Origin: SZUA-229 sp036567985
GTDB lineage: Bacteria > Pseudomonadota > Gammaproteobacteria > SZUA-229
Assembly (NCBI GenBank): GCA_036567985.1
Contig: DATCTK010000016.1
Span: forward strand, 1 to 64,000
Reading direction: 5' to 3'
Length of the DNA: 64,000 bases
The notes beneath the pieces were generated by a model. That model was not told the origin of the DNA. It was given only the letters and a program-made list of their open reading frames with translations, and ran no database searches. Made by a program: the position numbers and the translations under genes. Numbering within the stretch: the first letter of the stretch is position 1; every line of letters starts with the position of its first letter. Below are positions 7,807 to 16,267 of this stretch, piece after piece.

Positions 7807-8669
7807 TGAGTAAGATTGAAGATGCATTGAATAAGGTCAAGCGTACCGGTCAGCTCCAGGTCGTTTCAAGGAATAACAAGGCTACTTCTAATGCCAGAGA
7901 TTTGATAAGAAGAAGCCCAACTGATATAGAGCTGAAAAACAAAACATCCTCTTCGAAACAGATAGCGCTCATGGAAGAGGGTGATATTTACACCGCTGAT
8001 GAGCTCGACAGGCTGAAAATTATACATCCTGATTCTGACAATCTGTCGGTTATTAATCGATACAGGGAGCTAAGAACACAGCTAATACATAAAAGCAATG
8101 GTGAGAATTTTGTAGTAATGGTAACCAGCTGCGAATCGGCGGCGGATACCGGCTTGAGTACCATCAACCTTGCATCAGCATTTGCATTTGATGAAAGTAA
8201 GACGTCTCTCGCAATCGATTGTAATTTGCGAAATCCGTCTTTCAGTCGAATTATTAATAAAGACTTTGAAAACGGTATTACAGACTACTTCGAAAAGGAT
8301 GATGTTTCGACTGATGATATTATGTACAGCAGTGGCATTAAAAGGCTACGAGTTATACCTTCAGGCGTAAAAAAAGAATCCGCTTCAGAATATTTTACTT
8401 CAATGAAAATGCGGAGTTTGATGCGAGAGCTTCTACAACGTTATTCCGACAGATATGTCTTTCTTAATGCTGCACCGATACTTGATTCGGCTGACACAAA
8501 AATTCTTGTTGATTCCTGTGATTATGTGATTCTTGATGTGCCGTACGGCAAGGTTACAACCAAGAGAATTAAAGAGGCTGTTAACGCGATTGATGCCAAT
8601 AAACTGGCGGGTATTGTTTTTAGTGATGTGCCACCTCTACCGACTCGTAAATTATTTAAATTCAAATAG
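7806..8669 (+). CDS. Tyrosine-kinase-like protein with degenerate ATP site (EpsG/CpsD-like)
   Basis: By position and layout this is the cytoplasmic BY-kinase partner of the chain-length protein (EpsG/CpsD family), 287 residues, starting at ATG 7806 in a TAATG overlap. All three nucleotide motifs are altered. The Walker A lysine is replaced in DTGLSTIN (Leu117 after Gly116). In Walker A' the second Asp is Asn140 (IDCNLRNP). The Walker B Asp is Asn221 (FLNAAP). The C-terminus (KLFKFK) has no tyrosine cluster. The fold around these motifs is still recognisable and the frame is intact, so this is more likely a maintained pseudokinase than decay. Kinase activity is not expected. Confidence 0.82.
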   Translation: MSKIEDALNKVKRTGQLQVVSRNNKATSNARDLIRRSPTDIELKNKTSSSKQIALMEEGDIYTADELDRLKIIHPDSDNLSVINRYRELRTQLIHKSNGENFVVMVTSCESAADTGLSTINLASAFAFDESKTSLAIDCNLRNPSFSRIINKDFENGITDYFEKDDVSTDDIMYSSGIKRLRVIPSGVKKESASEYFTSMKMRSLMRELLQRYSDRYVFLNAAPILDSADTKILVDSCDYVILDVPYGKVTTKRIKEAVNAIDANKLAGIVFSDVPPLPTRKLFKFK

Positions 8670-8671
8670 TG

Positions 8672-9955
8672 ATGCGATTCGTTCCACTAATCATACTCAT
8701 TCTACCGCAAATCGTAGTGCCGGTTGTATCAGCAAATGAAATTGACTACACCACTACATTTTCGGTTACCTCTTATGAGAACATACTACGCATAGAGAAT
8801 CCCGAGAGTGATGAACTGGCAAAATCTCTTAGTATCGGTACTGAGTGGTCAGAGAATACAATCAATTTTGTTGCTTCAGTAAATGCAGGTTTTGAGTCGA
8901 CGCGTTTTTCAAATGAAGTAGAAGGCGACAGGAATGATGGAAACCTCAATGCAAATCTATTATGGATATTCAGCCCAAACAGGTATGAATGGATGCTTTC
9001 TGATATTTACACTCAAACTGCAATAGACTCAAGGTTGCCTGAGTCTCCACTTAATCGGCAGTATATCAATGCTTTTTCTACAGGTCCAAATTTTAAATGG
9101 CGACTTGCCAAAACAACGCATATAGAACTGATGCCAAGATTTGAAGACTACAGATTTGAGCAGAAACTACTTAATAATCAACGTGCAAATACACGTCTTG
9201 CCTGGTTTCAAACGCCGAGTGCAAGTACGGAGTACGGCGCCGATTTGTTCTATGAAACTATAAATTACACGTCATCACAATTGGTAGATAGTGATTACGA
9301 GCAGCTCGAAATGAATCTCAACTTCAGCAATATTCGAAAAAATCATGAGATAGAAGCAAGTTCTGGTATAACCAGAATAGATACTGATAATTACCAGAGT
9401 GATAATGAATCACAGTACAGACTTTATGTCAGTAATCAAAGAACCCGCACATCGAGTATTGCATTTACCGCTGGTAAGATGGTGACAGATACAAGTCGTA
9501 CCGTTATTGATGCCGCTGTCGATTCTTCAATGGCATTGACTACAAGCAGTGATATCTACACGAATGAATATATTACGTTAGAATATAATAAAAAGTATAG
9601 AAACTTTATTATCGAACTGGAATTCGAAAATCGAGAAGAAGACTACTTTACACAGAACTTTCTCGATAGAGATGCAGAATCAGCTAGTCTTGGAATTCAG
9701 TGGAACAATACAAATAATTCATTGTTCAGAGTTAACCTGACAGCAACTGATTATGAATATCCACTGGTCACAGATGAAAGACTGGATGAGGATAGAACGG
9801 CATCTTTTGAGTATGTGTACAGAACTAACAGCAATCTTATTTATAGAATAAGTGTTCTGGATATACAAAGAGAAAGTACCGCGGCTGATGAATCATTTGA
9901 TGATAAGGTCATGATGTTTTCTATAACTTATGAAACACGACGCAGGAATTACTGA
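8672..9955 (+). CDS. Predicted outer-membrane beta-barrel protein of XrtA/PEP-CTERM-type loci
   Basis: 427 residues with an N-terminal signal peptide (MRFVPLIILILPQIVVPVVS) and alternating polar/hydrophobic strands ending in an aromatic-rich segment, consistent with a beta-barrel. Gene order (chain length, kinase-like, this, ExeA-like ATPase, FemAB-like) matches the uncharacterised outer-membrane family (TIGR03016 type) of exosortase-associated exopolysaccharide loci. It may help the polymer or its modifiers reach the surface. ATG 8672 follows the previous stop within a few bases; a GTG at 8669 is also in frame. The family call rests mainly on order and character, less on motifs. Confidence 0.75.
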   Translation: MRFVPLIILILPQIVVPVVSANEIDYTTTFSVTSYENILRIENPESDELAKSLSIGTEWSENTINFVASVNAGFESTRFSNEVEGDRNDGNLNANLLWIFSPNRYEWMLSDIYTQTAIDSRLPESPLNRQYINAFSTGPNFKWRLAKTTHIELMPRFEDYRFEQKLLNNQRANTRLAWFQTPSASTEYGADLFYETINYTSSQLVDSDYEQLEMNLNFSNIRKNHEIEASSGITRIDTDNYQSDNESQYRLYVSNQRTRTSSIAFTAGKMVTDTSRTVIDAAVDSSMALTTSSDIYTNEYITLEYNKKYRNFIIELEFENREEDYFTQNFLDRDAESASLGIQWNNTNNSLFRVNLTATDYEYPLVTDERLDEDRTASFEYVYRTNSNLIYRISVLDIQRESTAADESFDDKVMMFSITYETRRRNY

Positions 9956-10974
9956 TGTATCTTGAGCATTATGGATTAAACGATTACCCGTTCAGGCTTA
10001 CACCTGATACCGATTATTTATATATGTCATCTGCCCATTCAAGAGCACTTGCATATATGGAATATGCGATTTTTAATCGAGAGGGGTTCGTTGTTGTAAC
10101 AGGAGAGATAGGCTCAGGCAAAACTACGCTGGTTAAAAAACTTCTAAATGATTTAAGTGATAACATAGTTGTAGCAAAGATATTTCAAACTCAGCTGGAT
10201 GAAGTTGAACTATTACAGGCAATACTTGTTGAATTCGGTCTTAATCCATTTACAGCAAAAAAAGTAGAACTACTGAATATGATCAATCAGTTTTTGATTG
10301 ATAGCTATAATGAAGGACGTCAGGTTCTATTGATAATAGATGATGCTCAAAACCTCAATAAGCGCGTGCTAGAAGAAATAACAATGCTGTCCGGCGTTGA
10401 AACTCAAAAAGAGAAGATTTTACACGTAATACTGGTTGGTCAGCCAGAGCTAAATTATAAACTCGAATCATCCGACATGGAGCAGCTCTTACAGCGTATC
10501 AGCCTCCGTTATCATGTAAGGGCTTTGGCCGAAGATGAAGTAAAAGAGTATATCGCACATCGACTTGCTGTTGCTGGGATCGAGTCAGGCATTATTACAG
10601 ATGATCTTTACACAAAGATACATGAGTATACAGGCGGTATACCACGATTGATTAATACCCTGTGTGACAAGATACTCACTTGTGGCTATGCGGACGACAA
10701 GAGCATTCTTGATATGTCAGATTTTAATAATGCAATAGCTGAATTGCAATGGAAACCGTACAAGCAAGCATCAGCTGATAGCCACAATCAGCAATACCTG
10801 GATAATGACAATCTTTATCAGCATCCTGCCTCTAATGATGATGATTCATCTGTCAATATAGGCGAACTCAAGGAAATGCTATTGGGGTCATATAGTACAA
10901 TCTCATCCAGGGCGTTAGTCGAAATATCATTGCAGTTAAAAAGAATTGCGGACCACCTTGAAAATAAAAAGTAG
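9955..10974 (+). CDS. ExeA-like AAA ATPase of the exopolysaccharide locus
   Basis: AAA-type ATPase related to ExeA/GspA, 339 residues. The N-terminus (YGLNDYPFRLTPDTDYLY) is typical of the family. Walker A is GEIGSGKTT at 50-58, Walker B is LLIIDDAQNL at about 125-134, and GGIPRLINTLCDKIL is the conserved helical-lid motif. The C-terminal 80 residues are Asn/Asp/Gln-rich with a final helix; there is no obvious membrane segment. Its ATG overlaps the previous stop (ATGA-type). The same gene stands at this place in XrtA-type loci (TIGR03015 type). The exact role is unknown; an energy-dependent assembly or regulatory function is inferred. Confidence 0.9.
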   Translation: MYLEHYGLNDYPFRLTPDTDYLYMSSAHSRALAYMEYAIFNREGFVVVTGEIGSGKTTLVKKLLNDLSDNIVVAKIFQTQLDEVELLQAILVEFGLNPFTAKKVELLNMINQFLIDSYNEGRQVLLIIDDAQNLNKRVLEEITMLSGVETQKEKILHVILVGQPELNYKLESSDMEQLLQRISLRYHVRALAEDEVKEYIAHRLAVAGIESGIITDDLYTKIHEYTGGIPRLINTLCDKILTCGYADDKSILDMSDFNNAIAELQWKPYKQASADSHNQQYLDNDNLYQHPASNDDDSSVNIGELKEMLLGSYSTISSRALVEISLQLKRIADHLENKK

Positions 10975-11002
10975 ATAAAATTCTATTGAGCAGTCAATTA
11001 TA

Positions 11003-12025
11003 ATGACAATAACAAACTTCAACGTGCTTTCTCACAACCACCAATCAGTAGATACAGATAAGCTAGGTGTGTTTGATAACTGCCATTATCTACAGTCTCT
11101 AGACTGGTATGAAAGCCATCCAGAGTGTCTGCTAGCTACTTCAACGGTCGATTCTGAGGTTAATGCAAGGTCTGTTATAAGAGTTCGTAACTTGCCTGCC
11201 ATGTTAGGGACGCTTGTTTATATCGACAGGGGGCCTGTTGCTAAAAATATAAATTACCTTATCGAACATCTTGAGCAGATAAAACTATATTTCAAGGATA
11301 AAAAATGTATTTATATTCAATGTTCCCCAATATCCTATAACGATGAAGAAATATCAGACATCACAAACAAGCTAATACAAAGAAACTGGAATCCAATTGA
11401 TGAAACTTTATCACTATATAAATCAACGGTAGTGATTGATTTAGAGGATGATATAGAGGTAATAAAAAGCAAGTTCAGACGTTCATTGAAAACTCAATTG
11501 AATAAATCTGAACGCCTTGGTATCCGTATTGATTCAGATCCTGATACAGGACAAATAACCGAATTTTTTCGATATTATAATCTGATGGCCGAACAGCGTG
11601 GACTGGGGCCTATTGACGAGAATACAGCTAACTACCTTTTAAAGTCGATAGAAAACGGAACAACGAGACTGCTTCTGGCGTACATCAATGATCAGTTGAT
11701 TTCCGGGGCTGCGCTGGTAATTCAGGGGCAGCGGGTAATATATGAATGGGGTATGAATACACTTGATCCAGAGCTAAAAACATTACCACTAGCACACAAG
11801 ATGCATTGGGAAGCGATAAAATGGTCAAAGAAAAATTCTTTCAACGCATACGATATGGGAGGTTACTGGCTATCAGAGGGCTCAAATAACTCAATTAACC
11901 GGTTCAAGTTAGGTTTCTCGAAAATAATTGAGAATGTTACACCTGAGTTTAGTTATGTTGCAAATTATCCACGTTATGCATTGTTTAGCTTTCTGTTAAA
12001 GCTAAGAGGCTGCTTGAAAAGATGA
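11003..12025 (+). CDS. FemAB-like aminoacyl/acyltransferase of the exopolysaccharide locus
   Basis: A 340-residue protein of the FemAB/GNAT superfamily, of the type associated with PEP-CTERM/XrtA loci (TIGR03019). Recognisable segments are FRRSLKTQLNKSERLGI and LISGAALVIQGQRVIYEWG, then YDMGGYWLSEGSNN, which resembles the acceptor-side loop of FemX-type enzymes. FemAB proteins transfer amino acids from tRNA; here the acceptor would be a sugar amine or the polymer, which is inference. The ribosome site is weak. Its last bases overlap the deacetylase start (ATGA), so the two products are probably made together and may act in order: deacetylation frees an amine that the transferase then uses. 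Confidence 0.82.
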   Translation: MTITNFNVLSHNHQSVDTDKLGVFDNCHYLQSLDWYESHPECLLATSTVDSEVNARSVIRVRNLPAMLGTLVYIDRGPVAKNINYLIEHLEQIKLYFKDKKCIYIQCSPISYNDEEISDITNKLIQRNWNPIDETLSLYKSTVVIDLEDDIEVIKSKFRRSLKTQLNKSERLGIRIDSDPDTGQITEFFRYYNLMAEQRGLGPIDENTANYLLKSIENGTTRLLLAYINDQLISGAALVIQGQRVIYEWGMNTLDPELKTLPLAHKMHWEAIKWSKKNSFNAYDMGGYWLSEGSNNSINRFKLGFSKIIENVTPEFSYVANYPRYALFSFLLKLRGCLKR

Positions 12026-12795
12026 GTATATCTGTACCTGTTTTGATGTTCCACGCTATCTCAAATGGCGGTCACGTTTTTGATGCAGATCCGCACTATG
12101 CAATCGATGTTAATGATTATGCAAATTTTATCGCGTATCTAAAATCGAGGAACATCAGGATTGACTCGTTACTGAATCTTCTAGGTATTTCATCATTAGA
12201 TGATGCTTCTGTTGCATTTACCTTTGATGATGGACATGAAACGAATTACACGCACGCCTATCCACTGCTTAAAGATAACGGATTTTCAGCTGATTTTTTC
12301 ATTAATACTGCTTTTGTTGGTGACAAGGGATATATGAACTGGAATCAGATCGAAGAAATGAATAATAATAATATGTCCATTCAGTCACATGGACATCATC
12401 ATTACTACTTTGACGAGATTTCAGAAAATATCATTAAAGATGAGTTGTTGACATCAAAAAAAATAATCGAGGATAAACTGGGTTCAGAGGTGACAATATT
12501 CGCACCACCTGGAGGACGTATAACAGATAAAGTTAGAGCAATTGCTGCTGAACTAGGCTACAAAGCAATTTCTACTTCAAGGCCCGGCACCTGGAACCAT
12601 AACAATCGAAGTGATAATATTCCAAGATTACCAGTTCTAAAAAGTACCAGTGGTGAAGTTTTACAAGGCTGGGCAAACGCTGACAGGTTACATATCTACA
12701 AACTTGTCGCAAAATATTATGCCACCTATGCCGCCAAGCAACTCCTTGGAAACAGTTTTTATGACAAAATTCGTAAAAACCTGTTAGGTGGATAA
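12022..12795 (+). CDS. Polysaccharide deacetylase (NodB-type), first copy
   Basis: A 257-residue NodB-homology carbohydrate esterase (CE4). The Asp-Asp pair sits in FTFDDGHE at 67-74, the metal-binding H-x3-H is at 123-127 in SHGHHH, and APPGG at about 160 is the arginine-loop region. Such enzymes remove N-acetyl groups from amino sugars. There is no clear signal peptide, so it may act in the cytoplasm on lipid-linked intermediates or leave by another route. It overlaps the FemAB-like gene by four bases. A second deacetylase lies at 21063. Confidence 0.88.
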   Translation: MSISVPVLMFHAISNGGHVFDADPHYAIDVNDYANFIAYLKSRNIRIDSLLNLLGISSLDDASVAFTFDDGHETNYTHAYPLLKDNGFSADFFINTAFVGDKGYMNWNQIEEMNNNNMSIQSHGHHHYYFDEISENIIKDELLTSKKIIEDKLGSEVTIFAPPGGRITDKVRAIAAELGYKAISTSRPGTWNHNNRSDNIPRLPVLKSTSGEVLQGWANADRLHIYKLVAKYYATYAAKQLLGNSFYDKIRKNLLGG

Positions 12796-12796
12796 G

Positions 12797-13924
12797 ATGC
12801 AAGAGTTTTTTTATATATGTCTTGTCCTGCTGTTTTATACCTATATTGGTTATCCGGTAATCGTTTTTGCACTAGCCAAATTGATAAGAAGAGGTTTTGT
12901 ATATAATAAAGATTTCGAACCTAATGTGAGTGTAATTATTATTGTACATAATGCGGAACAGTATTTGCAGAGAAAAATTGATAACATTCTGTCGTCTGAT
13001 TATCCATTGAATAAATTAGAGTTAATAATAATAAACGATGGCTCGACCGATTCAACTGCGCAAATAATCGATAATAATAAAAATTGTATTCGATTCATTA
13101 ATTTCGATATCAGGCGAGGTAAGTCGGCTTGCATAGATGATGCAGTGAGATTTGCTTCTCATGATTATATCGTTTTCGCAGATGTCAGGCAGTTATTTTC
13201 AGTTGATGCCATTAGTAGTCTAATTGCACCATTGGCAGATGAAAATATAGGCGCAGTAAGTGGTGAGCTGGTATTCGCTGACGAAAATCACAATGCTTTC
13301 TCCAAAGGTATTGATGCCTACTGGCGTTATGAGAAACTAATTCGTTCAAGTGAGGCATCTATCGACTCAGTGATTGGCGTTACGGGAGCAATCTATTCAA
13401 TTCGCAAAAGACTCTACAGTAAAATACCAGAAGGCCTGGTTCTTGATGATGTGCTGATACCTATGCAGGTCATTCTTAATGGTGGAAGGGTTATATTTGC
13501 AAACAATGCCATCGCGTCTGATATTCCGTCCAGTGATAGCACTAATGAAAAGCGCAGGAAGATTAGAACGCTTGCAGGTAATTATCAGTTGATCACTGTT
13601 TGCCCGAAGCTTTTAAATCCCTTTAAAAATAGAGTCTTCATTCAGTTTGTATCGCATAAACTACTCAGGCTGATGGCTCCATTCTTTATGTTGGGTATTC
13701 TTTTTTCTTCTGTCCTGCTGTCTACGAAAAGCAGTTATTATACTCTTCTTGTCTTACTTCAGCTTATTACCTACATCATGGCTTATGCGGCATATAATAA
13801 TACGTCAAGTCAGGTTTTCAGATATAAGCCCGTTAGAATACTAAATACCTTTATCTACTTGAATTGGTATTCATTTCTTGCACTACTAGAATTTATCAAA
13901 GGAAAAAAGACTCATCTCTGGTGA
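12797..13924 (+). CDS. Family 2 glycosyltransferase with membrane segments
   Basis: A 375-residue inverting glycosyltransferase. An N-terminal membrane segment (about 5-27) precedes the GT-A core with VIIIVHNAEQYLQRKI, IIINDGSTDST and, in place of the usual DAD, FADVRQ. C-terminal hydrophobic segments (about 290-345) suggest membrane anchoring. ATG 12797 lies five bases after AGGTGG, so it is preferred over GTG 12788, which would overlap the deacetylase. The donor and linkage cannot be told from sequence. Confidence 0.85.
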   Translation: MQEFFYICLVLLFYTYIGYPVIVFALAKLIRRGFVYNKDFEPNVSVIIIVHNAEQYLQRKIDNILSSDYPLNKLELIIINDGSTDSTAQIIDNNKNCIRFINFDIRRGKSACIDDAVRFASHDYIVFADVRQLFSVDAISSLIAPLADENIGAVSGELVFADENHNAFSKGIDAYWRYEKLIRSSEASIDSVIGVTGAIYSIRKRLYSKIPEGLVLDDVLIPMQVILNGGRVIFANNAIASDIPSSDSTNEKRRKIRTLAGNYQLITVCPKLLNPFKNRVFIQFVSHKLLRLMAPFFMLGILFSSVLLSTKSSYYTLLVLLQLITYIMAYAAYNNTSSQVFRYKPVRILNTFIYLNWYSFLALLEFIKGKKTHLW

Positions 13925-13938
13925 TGAGTTAGAATAAT

Positions 13939-15162
13939 ATGAAAGTACTATACGTTGTTTCATTGTTTCCATGCTGGTCCGAAACATTTATTGTGCGTGA
14001 AATTCGTTCACTTAAAGAAATGGGTGTAGATGTTCATATACTGTCATTGAAAAAGTCGAAGGAAGAGATAGTTCAGAGCGATACTGAATCATTGATTGAT
14101 AATGTTATTTATCCTCCTGGTTGGATACAGCTGTTTATGTCGTCATTGATGGCTATTATTATACATCCAGTCATAAATATTTCTCTGCTATTGTCAATTG
14201 TCAAGTCTTTATACCGCCACCCTTTGTCACTACTAAAAAGTATATTTACATTTTTCCTGACACTAGGTGTTCTGGAGAAGGTGAAAGAATCAGGGGTAGA
14301 GCATATACATGCACATTGGGCGACATACCCATCAACCTCAGCATTAATTTTGTCAAAAAATTCTGGCATACCATTTAGTTTCACATCACATGCACATGAT
14401 ATCTTTCTTGAAGATCATATGCTTAAGACTAAAATTAACGAATCCATGTTTTCTGTAACAATCTCAAAGTACAATAAACAAAGACTAGCAAAGCAGCTTA
14501 ATATTGATATTGCTAGTAAAATGAATGTAATTCACTGTGCTATTGACATAGATACATATAAGTACGTCGATAATAATCGTCTGCCTAATGAAATTATAAG
14601 TGTTGGCAGGCTGGATTATATTAAAGGCTTCTCTGTGCTCATTGATGCCTGTAAGTTATTTAAAGACAATAACCCTGACTTTAAATGCAAAATAATAGGT
14701 AATGGGCCATTAAAAAATTCTCTACAAAATCAGATTGATCGTAATGGACTTGCTGATAATGTTCGGCTTGTCGGTGTAATGAAACAGGAAGAAATACGTG
14801 AGTTGTTGTCATCGGCAACATTTTTCGTTCTGCCGTCTGTAATTACAGATTCGGGCGACATGGATGGCATACCAGTAGCGCTGATGGAGGCTATGGCTGC
14901 CGGCTTACCTGTTATTAGTACGACTGTTTCAGGTATACCTGAGCTTATCCAGAATGATTTTAATGGCCTGGTTGTAAGTCCAGAAGATCCTGTTGAGTTA
15001 TCACAGGCAATGGAAAGAATGCTCGATCGTGAATGTTCAAGTAAATATGCTCTAAATGCCAGAAAAACCATAGAGTCAGAGTTTGCAATTAAGATAGAGA
15101 CCTCCAGACTTTATTCATTGATATCAGATTCTATTAATCAAAGCTCAATCAGAAATGTCTAG
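13939..15162 (+). CDS. Family 4 glycosyltransferase, first copy
   Basis: A 407-residue GT-B retaining transferase. The N-terminal domain has LFPCWSETFIVREI near the start and IHAHWATYPS around 120. The C-terminal domain has ISVGRLDYIKGFSVLI and the E-x7-E signature within ALMEAMAAGLPVISTT. Adds one sugar to the lipid-linked repeat unit on the cytoplasmic side; the donor is unknown. Its stop overlaps the next transferase start by eight bases. Confidence 0.88.
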   Translation: MKVLYVVSLFPCWSETFIVREIRSLKEMGVDVHILSLKKSKEEIVQSDTESLIDNVIYPPGWIQLFMSSLMAIIIHPVINISLLLSIVKSLYRHPLSLLKSIFTFFLTLGVLEKVKESGVEHIHAHWATYPSTSALILSKNSGIPFSFTSHAHDIFLEDHMLKTKINESMFSVTISKYNKQRLAKQLNIDIASKMNVIHCAIDIDTYKYVDNNRLPNEIISVGRLDYIKGFSVLIDACKLFKDNNPDFKCKIIGNGPLKNSLQNQIDRNGLADNVRLVGVMKQEEIRELLSSATFFVLPSVITDSGDMDGIPVALMEAMAAGLPVISTTVSGIPELIQNDFNGLVVSPEDPVELSQAMERMLDRECSSKYALNARKTIESEFAIKIETSRLYSLISDSINQSSIRNV

Positions 15163-16252
15163 AGTTCGATTATTAATTATTACTGACGAGATGGAGGTCG
15201 GTGGCACACAGCGACAGATAACACATCTTCTCAAAAATATCAATAGAGATATATTTGAATGTGAGCTTATCTATTTCAGGAACGACTCATTCCTCGTATC
15301 TGAATTAGAGGATTCTGGCATAAATGTTACAAAAATAGATAAATATAAGAAAATTGACCCTGGTTTCACATTGCGTCTCCTCAGGAAAGTTACCACTGGA
15401 GGTTATGATATAGTCCATTGTTTTGCACTTTCAGCAGAAATATGGGGTACGTTATGTTGCGCTTTTACAGCAAGAACAAAATTGATTACTTCAATCAGGG
15501 GTCAATACGAGTGGTATACATCATTACAGTGGTTTATAAAAAAAATCATCAGCAAGCGATCTGATTTGATCATTACTAATTCATATATAACCGGTCAATA
15601 TACGTCTATGCGTTTAGCTATGCCTCTTTATAATCTGAAAGTCATACATAACGGTCTTGACGTGATGTTACAAGATCAGTCAGCCCCTGAGGATATAACT
15701 GATTGCATATCAAATTATGACACTATCGCAATGTTTGTCGGTCGCCTTGTGGAACATAAGAATATACCCGAATTGCTTGAAGCTTTCAGGCGAATACAGA
15801 TTGATAAAAAAATCAATATCTGCCTGATTTTAGTTGGTGGTGGTGAGCTTGAGAATTCACTACGTGAATTAGCTGTGGAATACAATCTGGATAATGTTTA
15901 CTTTGTCGGCGAAAGAACAGATGTACAAGCACTACTTAATCTAGCGGATTTTGTTATCTCAAGTTCGCTGCGCGAGGGCTTATCAAATACGATACTTGAG
16001 TCAATGATGAGCGGTGTCCCGGTTATAGCGAGTCGTGTTGGTGGTACACCTGAAATAATAACCCATAATATCGATGGCATGCTTTATGAAAGCGGTGATA
16101 TTGATAGTCTGGTTAGCTGTATAATGGACCTTTCAAATGATGTCGAAAAAAGGTCATTTCTCTCCGGGAATGCTAAACAACGTGCTGTCAATTCGTTTTC
16201 AGTTGCCCAAATGGTACATCAATATGAGCAATCATACCTGTCATTGGTTTGA
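15155..16252 (+). CDS. Family 4 glycosyltransferase, second copy
   Basis: A 365-residue GT-B transferase beginning RLLIITDEMEVGGTQRQIT, the usual glycine-rich acceptor loop. The C-terminal half has FVGRLVEHKNIPELLEAF and the E-x7-E region in LEGLSNTILESMMSGVP-like form (here REGLSNTILESMMSGVPV). It starts inside the preceding gene (8-bp overlap) and ends just before the Cys-less asparagine-synthase-like gene. Role: one sugar transfer in repeat-unit assembly. Confidence 0.88.
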   Translation: MSRVRLLIITDEMEVGGTQRQITHLLKNINRDIFECELIYFRNDSFLVSELEDSGINVTKIDKYKKIDPGFTLRLLRKVTTGGYDIVHCFALSAEIWGTLCCAFTARTKLITSIRGQYEWYTSLQWFIKKIISKRSDLIITNSYITGQYTSMRLAMPLYNLKVIHNGLDVMLQDQSAPEDITDCISNYDTIAMFVGRLVEHKNIPELLEAFRRIQIDKKINICLILVGGGELENSLRELAVEYNLDNVYFVGERTDVQALLNLADFVISSSLREGLSNTILESMMSGVPVIASRVGGTPEIITHNIDGMLYESGDIDSLVSCIMDLSNDVEKRSFLSGNAKQRAVNSFSVAQMVHQYEQSYLSLV

Positions 16253-16267
16253 CAAATGAGGAAAGTA

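Noticed and set aside
12788..12796. GTG 12788 as the start of the family 2 glycosyltransferase, giving an 8-bp overlap like its neighbours
   Set aside because: The AGGTGG ribosome site overlaps that GTG and is well spaced for ATG 12797.
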